From Cladopsammia gracilis (lineage: Eukaryota > Cnidaria > Anthozoa > Scleractinia > Dendrophylliidae): 64,000 bases of DNA. Made by a program: the position numbers and the translations under genes. Position 1 is the first letter of the stretch, and each line of letters opens with the position of its first letter. The stretch spans positions 1,457,501-1,521,500 of the forward strand of contig JAJGOT010000130.1 in the NCBI GenBank assembly GCA_022457155.1. Reading direction: 5' to 3'. Positions 53,320-62,658 of the stretch are shown here, piece after piece. Under the pieces are notes generated by a model. That model had not been told where the DNA came from. It was given only the letters and a program-made list of their open reading frames with translations, and made no database searches.

Positions 53320-53668
53320 CAGCCATGTTCCATCACGCGTGACCAGTAATCTAGAGAATGAAATGAACATTTGAATATTTCTTTGTGACGTCCGAGATTT
53401 GAATGAAACCTTGAAGATCTCTGTGGAAAACACTTTGAAAGTCACGAATTAACGGAAAATAACTTCGCTGCAAGCATAAAAAACCTAATATTGTTCGGAT
53501 ATGTGACATTTCAAACAAAATGATATTTTGTTGCTCTTTGTTTCGAAAATGCGGTAAAATTCTCACGGGAATTCCGAATCTCGGAATGAATTTTTAAAAC
53601 CAACGCATAATCTTGAAAACTCCATTCAATTTTCAAAAATACTGGTCACGCGTGAAGGAGCATGGCTG
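53320..53668. mobile_element. 349-bp MITE, Tc1/mariner-type TA target duplication
   Basis: Ends CAGCCATGTTCCATCACGCG and CGCGTGAAGGAGCATGGCTG are inverted repeats of about 28 bp with few mismatches. It interrupts the satellite phrase AAGGTTAAGATTATTGGG exactly at TA, which is duplicated (53318-53319 and 53669-53670). TA duplication with such ends points to the Tc1/mariner superfamily. No transposase. Confidence 0.85.
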
Positions 53669-54036
53669 TAAGATTATTGGGCAGTTTGTAATCCCAGAAA
53701 ACTAAGACCTAGAAAACTAAGACCCTGTCTTATATAAAAATCATGAAATGTCTTACATAAAATCCCGGCCACTTGCCAACAGTGTATTTTTGTACCGGTG
53801 TCATGCGGTGATGGTTTTCGGATTTAAAAGATCCATTTGCCCTACTGCTAATAAAATTCATGGTTTTCGCACGGCATGAAAGCAAATAACAAATATTCCA
53901 TTATAAAGGTTAAGATTATTGGGCAGTTTGTAAGACCTAGAAAACTAAAACCGATCTGACTGAGACCTAAAGACCTAAGACCTAGAAAACTAAGACCCTG
54001 TCTTACAATGTATATAAAAATCATGAGATGTCTTAT

Positions 54037-55100
54037 AGCGGAGCACTTGCCAGGCCGAAGGCCTGGCTGCGCAACTACATACTCATAGAACCTATGCCGT
54101 GATTTTTCATGGTCATGGCTAGCGGAATGTTTCGCGGGCGCGTGTGTGCCCGCCCGTGTTGGACAACATCCGGGATCTTAGCAATTTTGTTTTTCACGCG
54201 GCCACACAGCCGTGAGCTTGGTAAACACTTTAGTTGTTTTCTTGTGTCTAGCGGAGAATTAAACTCGTTATTTTCCTGCATTTTTTCGCGGTTTGCTACT
54301 CAAGACAGGGATACTAATTAAGGTATACTCAGAAGCCGCTTTAGTGGAAAAAGACGAGCTTTCAGGGATAAAATCTTGCTTCGAGGAACTTCATGTATTA
54401 CGTTTTTATCAATGCGGGAGATGTTTGTTTTCTACGGATTTCAGAACCAGAAGCGGAGATTTGAATTTCCAAGCAAGCGAGGAACTTAAAGGTAAAACAG
54501 ATTACAGTTTTCGATGAGAATTTATGTTGATATCAATCTGTGAGTGACTTTTTATTAGTGTTATTGTTAGTTTTGGAGAATTGATTTTAAAACGTGCCTA
54601 AATTTAGTTGTATCGATCTCTTGAATTTCATCGAAGAAAGCTCGAACTCGATGAGCTATAATTAAATGGTACGCGTTTTGCTTTTAAACGTAAACTAATG
54701 GAGATTTGAATAAATTTTTTCGAAAGAAGATTGTGTTGTCCATTTTTGTGTTTGTTCATTCATTAGATAGATTGAAAAGCGATTTTATGTAAACAAAACA
54801 AGACTTTGATTTTATAGTACAGTTCTATCTTCACTCGCATCGCCTTATGCAAATATGTTTGTGTATTTTTGCAATTTTGATTTTCAAATCAGTTTCTCGG
54901 GCAATTTTTGACAAACATAAACTGTATTTTATTCGGAAACTAGTGGTACTATTTATTCTAGACAGAGAAAAGTTGTTTTTGTGAACTTTTGTACGGTCTA
55001 TAAAAATGTACTGTGCAGACGGTCGCGTAATACTGTTTTTGAGAATTGCTAAAATTGAAAATAGCCCGTTCGTCAATCTTAATTCTTGTGCTTCCAACCT
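54037..55100. other. No gene confirmed; repeat-like GC-richer block
   Basis: 54055-54075 contains a perfect hairpin (GCCAGGCC GAA GGCCTGGC). From 54110 an ORF of 70 codons and from 54293 one of 74 codons overlap in different frames; neither shows a recognisable domain. The GC-rich 54120-54220 block, unlike its surroundings, may be an unclassified interspersed repeat. Confidence 0.35.
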
Positions 55101-55147
55101 TTCACCTTAGTTAAGTTTCACCTTAGTTAAGTTTCACCTTAGTTAAG
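55101..55147 (+). repeat. 17-bp tandem repeat, about 2.8 units
   Basis: TTTCACCTTAGTTAAGT repeated three times, the last with one change. Confidence 0.9.
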
Positions 55148-55208
55148 CTTGTTCAAAGTGCGACGCTGTTAGGCTTGGGCTATGTATATATATTATAAAA
55201 ACACAGCC

Positions 55209-55563
55209 AAACAGTGTATTTTTGTACCGGTGTCATGCATGCGGTGATGGTTTTCGGATTTAAAAGATCAATTCTCCCTATTGTTACCCGGCATGGAAAC
55301 AGCTGGACTGACTGATCGGTCAGATCGGTTTTAGTTTTCTATAAGGTCTTAGTTTTCTAGGTCTTACAAACTGCCCAATAATCTTAACCTTGCATGTATG
55401 ATTTTTATATAAGACAGGGTCTTAGTTTTCTAGGTCTTAGGTCTTAGTTTTCTAGACACCCCGATCTGACCGATCAGTCAGTCCAGCTGTTACGATGCCG
55501 GGTAAATGGATCTTTTAAATCCGAAAACCATCACCGCATGACACCGGTACAAAAATACACTGT
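55209..55563. repeat. Inverted repeat of the satellite-associated 200-bp unit
   Basis: AAACAGTGTATTTTTGTACC at 55209 is mirrored by GGTACAAAAATACACTGTTT ending at 55563. Further in, CAGCTGGACTGACTGATCGG is mirrored by CCGATCAGTCAGTCCAGCTG. The centre holds inverted satellite units. Arms of about 125 bp. Confidence 0.8.
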
Positions 55564-55670
55564 TTGCAAATGTCCGGGATTTTATATAAGTCATCTCATG
55601 ATTTTTATATGACAGGGTCTTAGTTTTCTAGGTCTCAGTTTTCTAGGTCTTAGGTCTTAGTTTTCTAGAC

Positions 55671-56603
55671 ACCCGTAAATTCTCAGTGCCTTGGGGCACT
55701 TACACTGTATGTAGTATAGTAATTCACACTCGGTTAATTCTATGATCTGAATACAGAAAGCTAATCAGCTAGACCATGCATCAGAGTCAGTAGATTTATG
55801 ACACTTACATGTAACTTTCAGTTCTGTTAATGGTCAGATTTTTTTTTGCACATACACACACTGTAACATAAAGTGTTGCAATGTTAAGTAAATTATAAAC
55901 CACCCTGATAATATGTTTACTGAGTTGTGACGATTTATCATGTAAAAAAGGGAATACTTTTCTATGTCAAGAGGAAAATATTAATAACAAATTTTAGCAA
56001 AATAAGTAATATGTGACAGATCCGCCTGGGAGAATTTATTCATATATGCAGCAACCCTGAGTTAATGAGATTGGCTCGGTAAAAACCGGTTTTGAATGGT
56101 GCGGTCACGAGATAATGAGATGCATGCCATAAAGGTACAGGAGAGGTTTAATGAGATGCAGGCCGTATAGGTGGAGGATGCATTAATTGGGAGAGACGTC
56201 TTGTGAGATTTTATTGATTATTAATAAAGTGTTTAAAGAGAGAAGTGTATGGTGTGGTGGAGTTACGTGTCCGCCCAACCATCCGGGTGGTGGTTTCAAT
56301 TTAAAGGCAAAAGAACAAAGGACGGGCGATGAACCAATGAGAATACACTGACGTCATGGTCAAACCGGTTCATACCAGTTTGTCAAGAGGTAAAGCATTC
56401 AAAATGGCCACTCTCTAGAAAAACTAGTCAAACCGGTTTTCTTCACCCTTATTTAGTATTCAAAATGGCACCCAGAACGATGTTTCCACAAAATGAATAC
56501 GACACAGTATTTCATGGTATCATAATTATTTTATTGAGTAAACAAAGACATTGATTACAAAGATTTCTGTTTTGTTACAAAGAGTGCGATGTTTACGTTT
56601 ATT
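55671..56603. other. No gene recognised
   Basis: Recurring TTAATGAGAT / ATAATGAGATGCA phrases at 56060-56170 and an AATAAAG at 56224 give the impression of a solo LTR starting TGTGACAGATCC at 56012, but no second copy, clear end or target duplication was found. Two similar phrases AAAATGGC with AAACCGGTT occur at 56360-56470. Confidence 0.3.
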
Positions 56604-56706
56604 TTACAAGCCATCTGCAATGAATTTTCCAAGGTCTCTTTGCCACTTTGATTTATCTATTCTGCTAATTTGTCTCTGAAGTGTCTTTTGCTCTTTTCTT
56701 GATTGA
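56604..56706 (-). CDS. Possible terminal exon, family unknown
   Basis: Minus strand after an AG (ATTAAAG|TCAATC) reads SRKEQKTLQRQISRIDKSKW and RDLGKFIADGL then TAA, overlapped by AATAAA. The composition looks coding and the stop plus polyadenylation-like signal fits a last exon, but the exon is short and has no partner. Low certainty. Confidence 0.2.
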
Positions 56707-57502
56707 CTTTAATGACCACGTCCGCTACAGTTTAAAGCATTGTTTGGTTCTAAGTGAACACGAAATGTGTCCTTGCAATGCTCTTGCAACACTAAATAAC
56801 CGTAAACGGTTCTTTTAAAGAAAAAGGTTAACAAAATTCAATTTGTGAGTGCATTTACTTTGCTAATGGTTTGAACTAAAGAAGGTTATTGTAAACAAAA
56901 TATAAATTCAAGCATGGCTTTAAAAGGAAGCGCGAGTTACATGCTTAAGTCAAGCAACACGAACGAAGCCAAATAATCGAGTTTAGCGCGCTGCATTCCT
57001 TAGCGCGGTTTTTCTTTGACCAAGCCATTTGACGCTTCTCAAATTGAGTGAATTTCAGGTCAAAACAAATAGAGACTTTGACTTTAACTTGCAACCTAAC
57101 AGAAATACCTTACGCTTAAGTCAAACAACGAGCGAAGCTAATCGAGTTGAGCGCGGTGACTTACTTAGCGTTTTTTGTTTCTTTGACCAAGCGCGATAAA
57201 AATTTACTTGCGAGTCAAAACGAATGGCGATTTGGAATATATGTCACAGCCTAACTGCATTACAGATGCAATGTAAGAAATACTTTACTATTTAGTTTAA
57301 CAAAAAGGAATACTAATACAGAAACGTAGCGCACTGCAATATACGTAGGGCGGGTTTCTTTGACCAGTAAATAGTCTTAAACATCATCGATACAAAACTC
57401 CAAAACTCAACTGGACAAGGCGGCAGCGCTCAGCTTTAACCGATTGTTTTAGTTGCTCGATACTTTGATTAAGATTAACGAACATTTCTTTCGAGCATTT
57501 GC
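56707..57502. other. No gene; diffuse repeats
   Basis: GCTTAAGTCAAGCAACACGA / GCTTAAGTCAAACAACGAGC and AATCGAGTTTAGCGCGCTGC phrases recur (56940-57180) and again near 57950 and 58900, forming an old dispersed repeat. Confidence 0.4.
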
Positions 57503-58077
57503 ATTCAAGTGTGTTCTGGAATATAAATGACTTATAGCTTTTGAAGAAACACTCTTAAGAAACAATAAATGTAATTACCTTTTGTTAACACTCACTCAAC
57601 CACGAGGGTAGTGTAATTCAAACTTGAACGTACTGTAATATTAATTGAAGAAACTGATCATATGACAATAAAAATACGGTGAAATTGTTTTCAGCAACTG
57701 ACATTTTAAAGCAATGTTTGCTTTTCAAACGCGAAAATACGCTTATCTAGAAAGCAAAATGCCGCATAAACTTTTCTTTAAACTTACTGAGCGTCAAACC
57801 GAAAGTATCAGCGCATCTACTATTCTAATGTTCAGTTGAAAACACAAGTAAACGTGCGTTGCGTTGTTTAGCAATTTGTTTCAGAACTTCGAATTATGGT
57901 GAGCGTTAAAGACTTTAACATTCAAGTCAGAACGAATAGAGATTTACGGCTTAAAGTCAAGCAGCGAGCGAAGCTATTCGAATTTAGCGCGCTGCAAAGT
58001 GTAGAATTCAAGTGTGTTCTTGAATATAAATGACTTAAATCTTTTGAAGAAACACTCTTAAGAAACAATAAATTATG

Positions 58078-58337
58078 TTGTTATATAGCTGGAGTTTTTC
58101 TCAATACAACGCGCGCGTTCATTGGTTGATTCATGCTCACATGACATCTAACAAACAAACTGTTTCCGCCAAACGTCCATGAGCGGGCAACATTTGTGAA
58201 AGCGGGCAACATTTTCACTGTTGCCCGCTCACGCACGTGATCATACCGTGACAAAAGGTGGCATGATTATGATGCAATTGATGTCGGCGCGTTTTTAAAA
58301 CTGTGCCGTGTTGTGTTTTTGTGTTGCTATATAACAA
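58078..58337. mobile_element. 260-bp element with TTGTTATATAGC ends
   Basis: Perfect 12-bp inverted ends TTGTTATATAGC and GCTATATAACAA. Inside, GCGGGCAACATT...GTTGCCCGCTC forms a second small inverted repeat (58180-58232). No ORF of note. Confidence 0.65.
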
Positions 58338-58339
58338 AT

Positions 58340-58478
58340 CACTTAATGACTGATCCCTCGGGAAACAGTGAATTTTGTTTCCCTCGAATCTCGATGTTTC
58401 CCTCGACTTCGTCTCGGGAAACATCGAGATTCTCGGGAATCAGAATTCACCGTTTCCCTCGGAACCAGTCATTAAGTG
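58340..58478. mobile_element. 139-bp palindromic MITE (CACTTAATGACTG ends)
   Basis: CACTTAATGACTG and CAGTCATTAAGTG at the ends. The interior is nearly fully palindromic, with repeated TTTCCCTCG and TCGGGAAACA blocks. Inserted two bases from the preceding element; which came first cannot be told. Confidence 0.75.
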
Positions 58479-58930
58479 TTTATAATTACCTTTTGTTAAC
58501 ACTCACTCAACCGCGAGCGTAACGTAATTCAAACTTGAACGTACTGTAATATTAATTGAAGAAACTGATCACATCAAAAGAAAAATACGGTGAAATTGTT
58601 TTCAGCAACTGACATTTTAAAGTAATGTTTGCTTTTCAAACGCGAAAATACGCTTATCTAGAAAGCAAAATGCCGCATAAACTTTTCTTTAAACTTACTG
58701 AACGTCAAACCGAAAATATCAGCGAATCTACTATGCTAATGTTTAGTTGAAAACACAATTAAACTTGCGCTGAGTTGTTTAGCAATTGTTTTAGTACTTC
58801 GAATCATGGTGAGCGTTAAAGACTTTAAACTTCAAGTCGGAACGAATAGAGATTTTAAATTTAACTCGCAATCTACTGATACACAGAAATACCTTACGTT
58901 TAAATCAAACAATAGCGAAGCTATTCGATC

Positions 58931-59874
58931 AAATAAAGCGCGCGTATAGTGCGAAAGTGCTCCGGCAATATCGCCGTTAATAGAAATTCACAAGATCTAA
59001 CGAACTTTTCTGTCATTTGAATTTAAGTTATAAAAACACAATTCAATGAACTAAAACAAATTTTTGTTTGAGCAAAGCGGATGCGTAAGCGTCGCTTCAA
59101 AACATAGCGAAAGCATGTTCGCATGGAATGAAAAAATATAACTTAGTGATATTTTACGTAGCGAAACCTAGCGAGCGCTCTGTGTATTTGTGGAACTTCT
59201 TTCTTAAACACAAGAAAGACAACTTAACCAATGAAGTTGAGAGCCTTTGTTACCAATTACCAACTTTGATCGTGACTTAGATGCAGAGGAAACTTTTTAG
59301 GAAACGCCAGGAAAGCACAACAAATTTTTTTTGGTTTCACAGTGAGACATTTTCTTAAGAAACTGATTGATCATAACAACATCAACATTAGTAATTGAGC
59401 GAACGCGAAAATGTTCTTTTATTAACAAGTTTTAATATGCACTGAAATGAAGTTAGCGGATATCTCGATTTGACAACGACTAATACGGCGATTTTCAGGT
59501 CTCAACACAAATGAAACTGAAACAATCCATTCAGACCATTCATCATACGAAAACTCTACTTTCGAACTAAAAGCCTTTTCTGCGGTATGATTATTAGAAA
59601 ATCAAAAAACCCAAAACAAAATTGCATGTCCAAACGAATAACAACAAACAGTGTACTTGCTTTATAATTTACCAACATACACATCACAAGTTTACTTTAC
59701 GAGAAAGAAAAGTAACTGGGCTGCGATTCTTTTAAACGGTATAACGAATTAAGGGTCAATTAATGATAACAGTTTAGGAACGAATTAACAATACTTTTCT
59801 AAAAGTCAAGGATTGTTTGGATGCGCAGCGCTATTCGCATACTAAAGAGAGAAACGCCACAAGTTCAAATTACT
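58931..59874. other. No gene recognised
   Basis: AT-rich non-coding DNA without supportable features. Confidence 0.4.
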
Positions 59875-60270
59875 GAGAAACTCGTAGCACTTGAGCGAGC
59901 AACTAAGAGCATTTGAGTGAGCAACTCGGAGCAGTTGAGTGCCCGGCCAACTTAGAACACAGAACAACTCAGAGCTACTCAGAGTATTAACTCGGAGCAG
60001 CTCAGAGCAACTCAGAACAACTCGGAGCAACTCAGAGTATTGACTCAGAGCAACTCAGAGCAACACAGAGTATTAACTCAGAGCAACTCAGAGCAACTTA
60101 GAGTAACTCAGAGCAACTCCGAGCAATTCAAAGCAACTCAGAGCAACTCAGAGTATTAACTCAGAGCAACTCAGAGCTACTCAGAGCAACTCAGAACAAC
60201 TCAGAGCAACTTATAGCGTTAACTCAGAGCAACTCAGAGCAACTCAGAGTATTAACTCAGAGCAACTTAC
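59875..60270 (+). repeat. 10-bp minisatellite CTCAGAGCAA
   Basis: About 35 units. A higher-order pattern has runs of two to five CTCAGAGCAA units broken by CTCAGAGTATTAA every 50-90 bp. The left end (59875-59940) is more diverged (TTGAGCGAGCAACTAAGAG). Confidence 0.9.
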
Positions 60271-60394
60271 GCGATCGTGTTATAGGGTCGATAACAGATG
60301 CTTCTTGTCGATCTGTGTCTAGTCAGTTTGACATAAGGCCAATCACAACAGAGGTCAAAAACTACAATACTTAATATTTAAAGAATGTCATTTA

Positions 60395-61066
60395 TTATTG
60401 ACAATTGCAAAATAATACATTACAGAAAATCCACTCGCATTCTAATTCATTTTCCAAGGAATTGATCACGGTGTATAAAAAACTATCGTAATATTTTCTC
60501 TTTCTTGCTGTGTATGTCAAGTCTTCATCTTCATTCGACGTTTCTTTCGGCAGGCCCTCCTGGTCAAACAGTCTGTTCAATAAATATTTTCGTGTATTGA
60601 CTGCTGCTTCAGCGGCCTCCGCATAATCCATGTCATCATCTTGCATAAAGCTATGTAATGTTTTCATGACCTTTTTATGCAGTGGGTCAGTTCTAAGATC
60701 ACGATACCACTTTAGATAGTGCAGAAACAACCCTCGTAGCCTCTTCCTGTAAACAGGGAGTAAAAGATTGGATGCTTGAACCTCCGCAACGTCTTGTGGC
60801 AAACCCTCCATCGTGTTTTCTTTCACCTGCTCTTCCCAGGTTGTGCTAAGATCATTAATAACTTCCTCACTTAACTTATCCCAAGGATCAGTATCATCAT
60901 TTTCGGCGTTACTAACTATGCTTTTCTGATCTTCGTCTTCGTCTTTGTCATCATCACCATTACCATCATATACATTCCCCAAAAGTAATGATAGCAAGAA
61001 TTTTGGCTTTAAACACAACGTTTTAACTTGGTATTTTGTGCTAGGTCTTATTGGGCTACTCTTCAC
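60395..61066 (-). CDS. Acidic 223-residue protein of unknown function, next to the recombinase locus
   Basis: Clean ORF without stops. Residues about 34-48 are Asp/Glu-rich (NGDDDKDEDEDQ). Then a helical region with conserved-looking phrases: DDTDPWDKLSEEVINDL, LLLPVYRKRLRGLFLHYLKW, DPLHKKVMKTLHSFMQDDDM, AAVNTRKYLLNRLF. I have the impression that this W-D-x-L ... KRKxLLNRL arrangement recurs in multicopy animal genes linked to mobile elements, but I cannot name the family. The N-terminal 30 residues (MKSSPIRPSTKYQVKT) may be intronic or UTR read-through, and the C-terminus EWIFCNVLFCNCQ may also be past a splice site. Faces away from the recombinase gene at 62.66 kb, with the palindrome array between them. 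Confidence 0.5.
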   Translation of the reverse strand: MKSSPIRPSTKYQVKTLCLKPKFLLSLLLGNVYDGNGDDDKDEDEDQKSIVSNAENDDTDPWDKLSEEVINDLSTTWEEQVKENTMEGLPQDVAEVQASNLLLPVYRKRLRGLFLHYLKWYRDLRTDPLHKKVMKTLHSFMQDDDMDYAEAAEAAVNTRKYLLNRLFDQEGLPKETSNEDEDLTYTARKRKYYDSFLYTVINSLENELECEWIFCNVLFCNCQ

Positions 61067-61139
61067 ATTAAAACATTTTCAACTTAGGATTTTAAGTGAC
61101 GCGGCTCAAAATATAATAGGTTTTTCAAAAATCAAGTGT

Positions 61140-62350
61140 TCCGTTTTTTTTTTTGCTTTTTGTTCCTTTAATTACTTTAGGAACAAATTAAATATGTACA
61201 AAAAGAATTTTTTGTTCCTTCGCAAATCCTTAAAAGGAACAAAGATTTGCAAATTCGGAACAAATTGTTCCTTTTGTTGTACTTGGGAACACGAAGTTCC
61301 CATTTATTTAGGTGAAAAGAAACAACTGGTTCCTATTTGTAGTACTTAGGAACACAACGTTCCTATTAATTCAGGTGAAAAGGAACAAATCGTTCTCTTT
61401 GTTGTACCTGGGAACAAGAAGTTCCTATTTATTCAGGTGAAAAGGAACAACTAGTTCCTATTTGTAGTACTTAGGAACACAACGTTCCTATTTATTCAAG
61501 TGAAAAGGAACAACTGGTTCCTATTTGTAGTAAATAGGGACTTCGTGTTCCTATTTACTCAGGTGAAAAGGAACAAATGGTTCCTATTTGTAGTAAATAG
61601 GAACTCGTGTTCCCTTTTACTCTGAGGTGAAAAGGAACAAATGGTTCCTATTTGTAGTAAATAGGAACTCGTGTTCCTATTTCCTCCGGTGAAAAGGAAC
61701 AAATGGTTCCTATTTGTAGTAAATAGGAACTTCGTGTTCCTATTTACTCAGGTGGAAAGGAACGAATGGTTCCCATTTGTATTACTTAGGAACACGTAGT
61801 TCCTATTTATTGAGGTGAAAAGGAACAACTGGTTCCCTTTGTATTACTTGGGAACACGAAGTTCCTATTTATTGAGGTGAAAAGTTACAACTGGTTCCGT
61901 TATGATCTGTTTAGGAACAAAAGGTCCTTTTTGGGTTGTTCCGATTTTTTCTATCTGTTCCCTTTTGAGAGAAAGGAGAACAAATGTTCCTTATTTGACT
62001 GCCAACTTAACCCAATAAGGAACACTTTGTTCCTGTTAACTAGCATATTATGCTGTTGACCTCGACATTGAGGACCAGTTGTTCCGATTAAGCCTTCTCT
62101 GATGCGCAATGAGGAACGTGTTGTTCCTAATTGACTACTTGTCGTTCCCATTTTGTTTAAAAGGTTCCTATTAGCGTCACAAGGGAACAAGTTTGTTCCT
62201 AATCAAACTGTTCCTGTTTCAACTGAATGGGAACTATTGTTCCGTTTTTAAATCACAATAAGCTCCGCTTTTAATCGAACAGGAACTGGTGTTCCATTTT
62301 ATTTTAACGGCTTTAAGTAATGGGAACGATGGATCCTATTTAGCGTTAGC
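61140..62350. repeat. GGAAC...GTTCC palindrome array, about 63-bp unit
   Basis: About ten well-kept units from 61180 to 61915 and decayed ones to 62350. Each unit holds two short palindromes, for example GGAACAACTGGTTCC and GGAACACAACGTTCC, plus TATTTGTAGTA and TTCAGGTGAAAA. In the decayed part GGAAC or GTTCC still appears every 20-40 bp. No ORF. It lies exactly between two divergent genes. It could be a satellite, a promoter array or a set of recombinase sites; only the repeat itself is seen. Confidence 0.9.
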
Positions 62351-62658
62351 GATCAGGAACTCGCGCTCACGATGTTAGTCTGCCACTTCTCTGTCACTCT
62401 GGCTTGCCTACAGCATGTTTAATCACGTTATTAGGGCATGCAGGTCCGTGCAAGTTCGGAATTGTCCTTTTGTTCCGTTTGGTTATGTGTCGGCTCTAAA
62501 ACAAATTTGTTTAATTGTGTTGTGCGAACAATGGGACATGCAAAAGATAATGCGACAAGGAACAAGCTTTTTTTAGCCAAACATCGAATAATGTCTCTAT
62601 GGAGGGCTAATATATGTAGTAACCGCGCGAGAGAAACTTTAAAATCTTCCAGCTAAGT

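Larger units (their letters stand above)
52206..54036 (+). repeat. Satellite of about 85 bp (AAGACCTAGAAAACTAAGACC family)
   Basis: Units contain AAGACCTGGAAAACTAAGAC, CCCTGTCTTATATAAAAATC and AAGGTTAAGATTATTGGGCA. Runs at 52206-52660, 52975-53319, 53669-53755 and 53905-54030. They alternate with a 200-bp unit (ATCCCGGCCACTTGCC ... GTACCGGTGTCATGCGGTGA) at 52662-52980 and 53755-53910. A further set in the opposite orientation lies at 55320-55670. Confidence 0.9.
57503..58930 (+). repeat. Tandem duplication of about 505 bp, second copy interrupted
   Basis: Unit 1 is 57503-58009 (CATTCAAGTGTGTTCTGGAA ...). Unit 2 is 58010-58073 plus 58485-58930, identical apart from scattered substitutions. 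The break in unit 2 holds 410 bp composed of two hairpin elements; unit 1 reads through the same point (AACAATAAATGTAATTACC), giving the empty site. Confidence 0.85.

Noticed and set aside
56012..56300. Solo LTR starting TGTGACAGATCC
   Set aside because: An AATAAAG is present, but there is no second copy in the window, no convincing CA end and no target duplication; not callable from this sequence alone.
59842..60270. CTCAGAGCAA array as a coding repeat (minus-strand ORF rich in SSEL/LRV)
   Set aside because: The ORF is short and arises from the 10-bp period reading through three frames; there is no start context or conservation argument.
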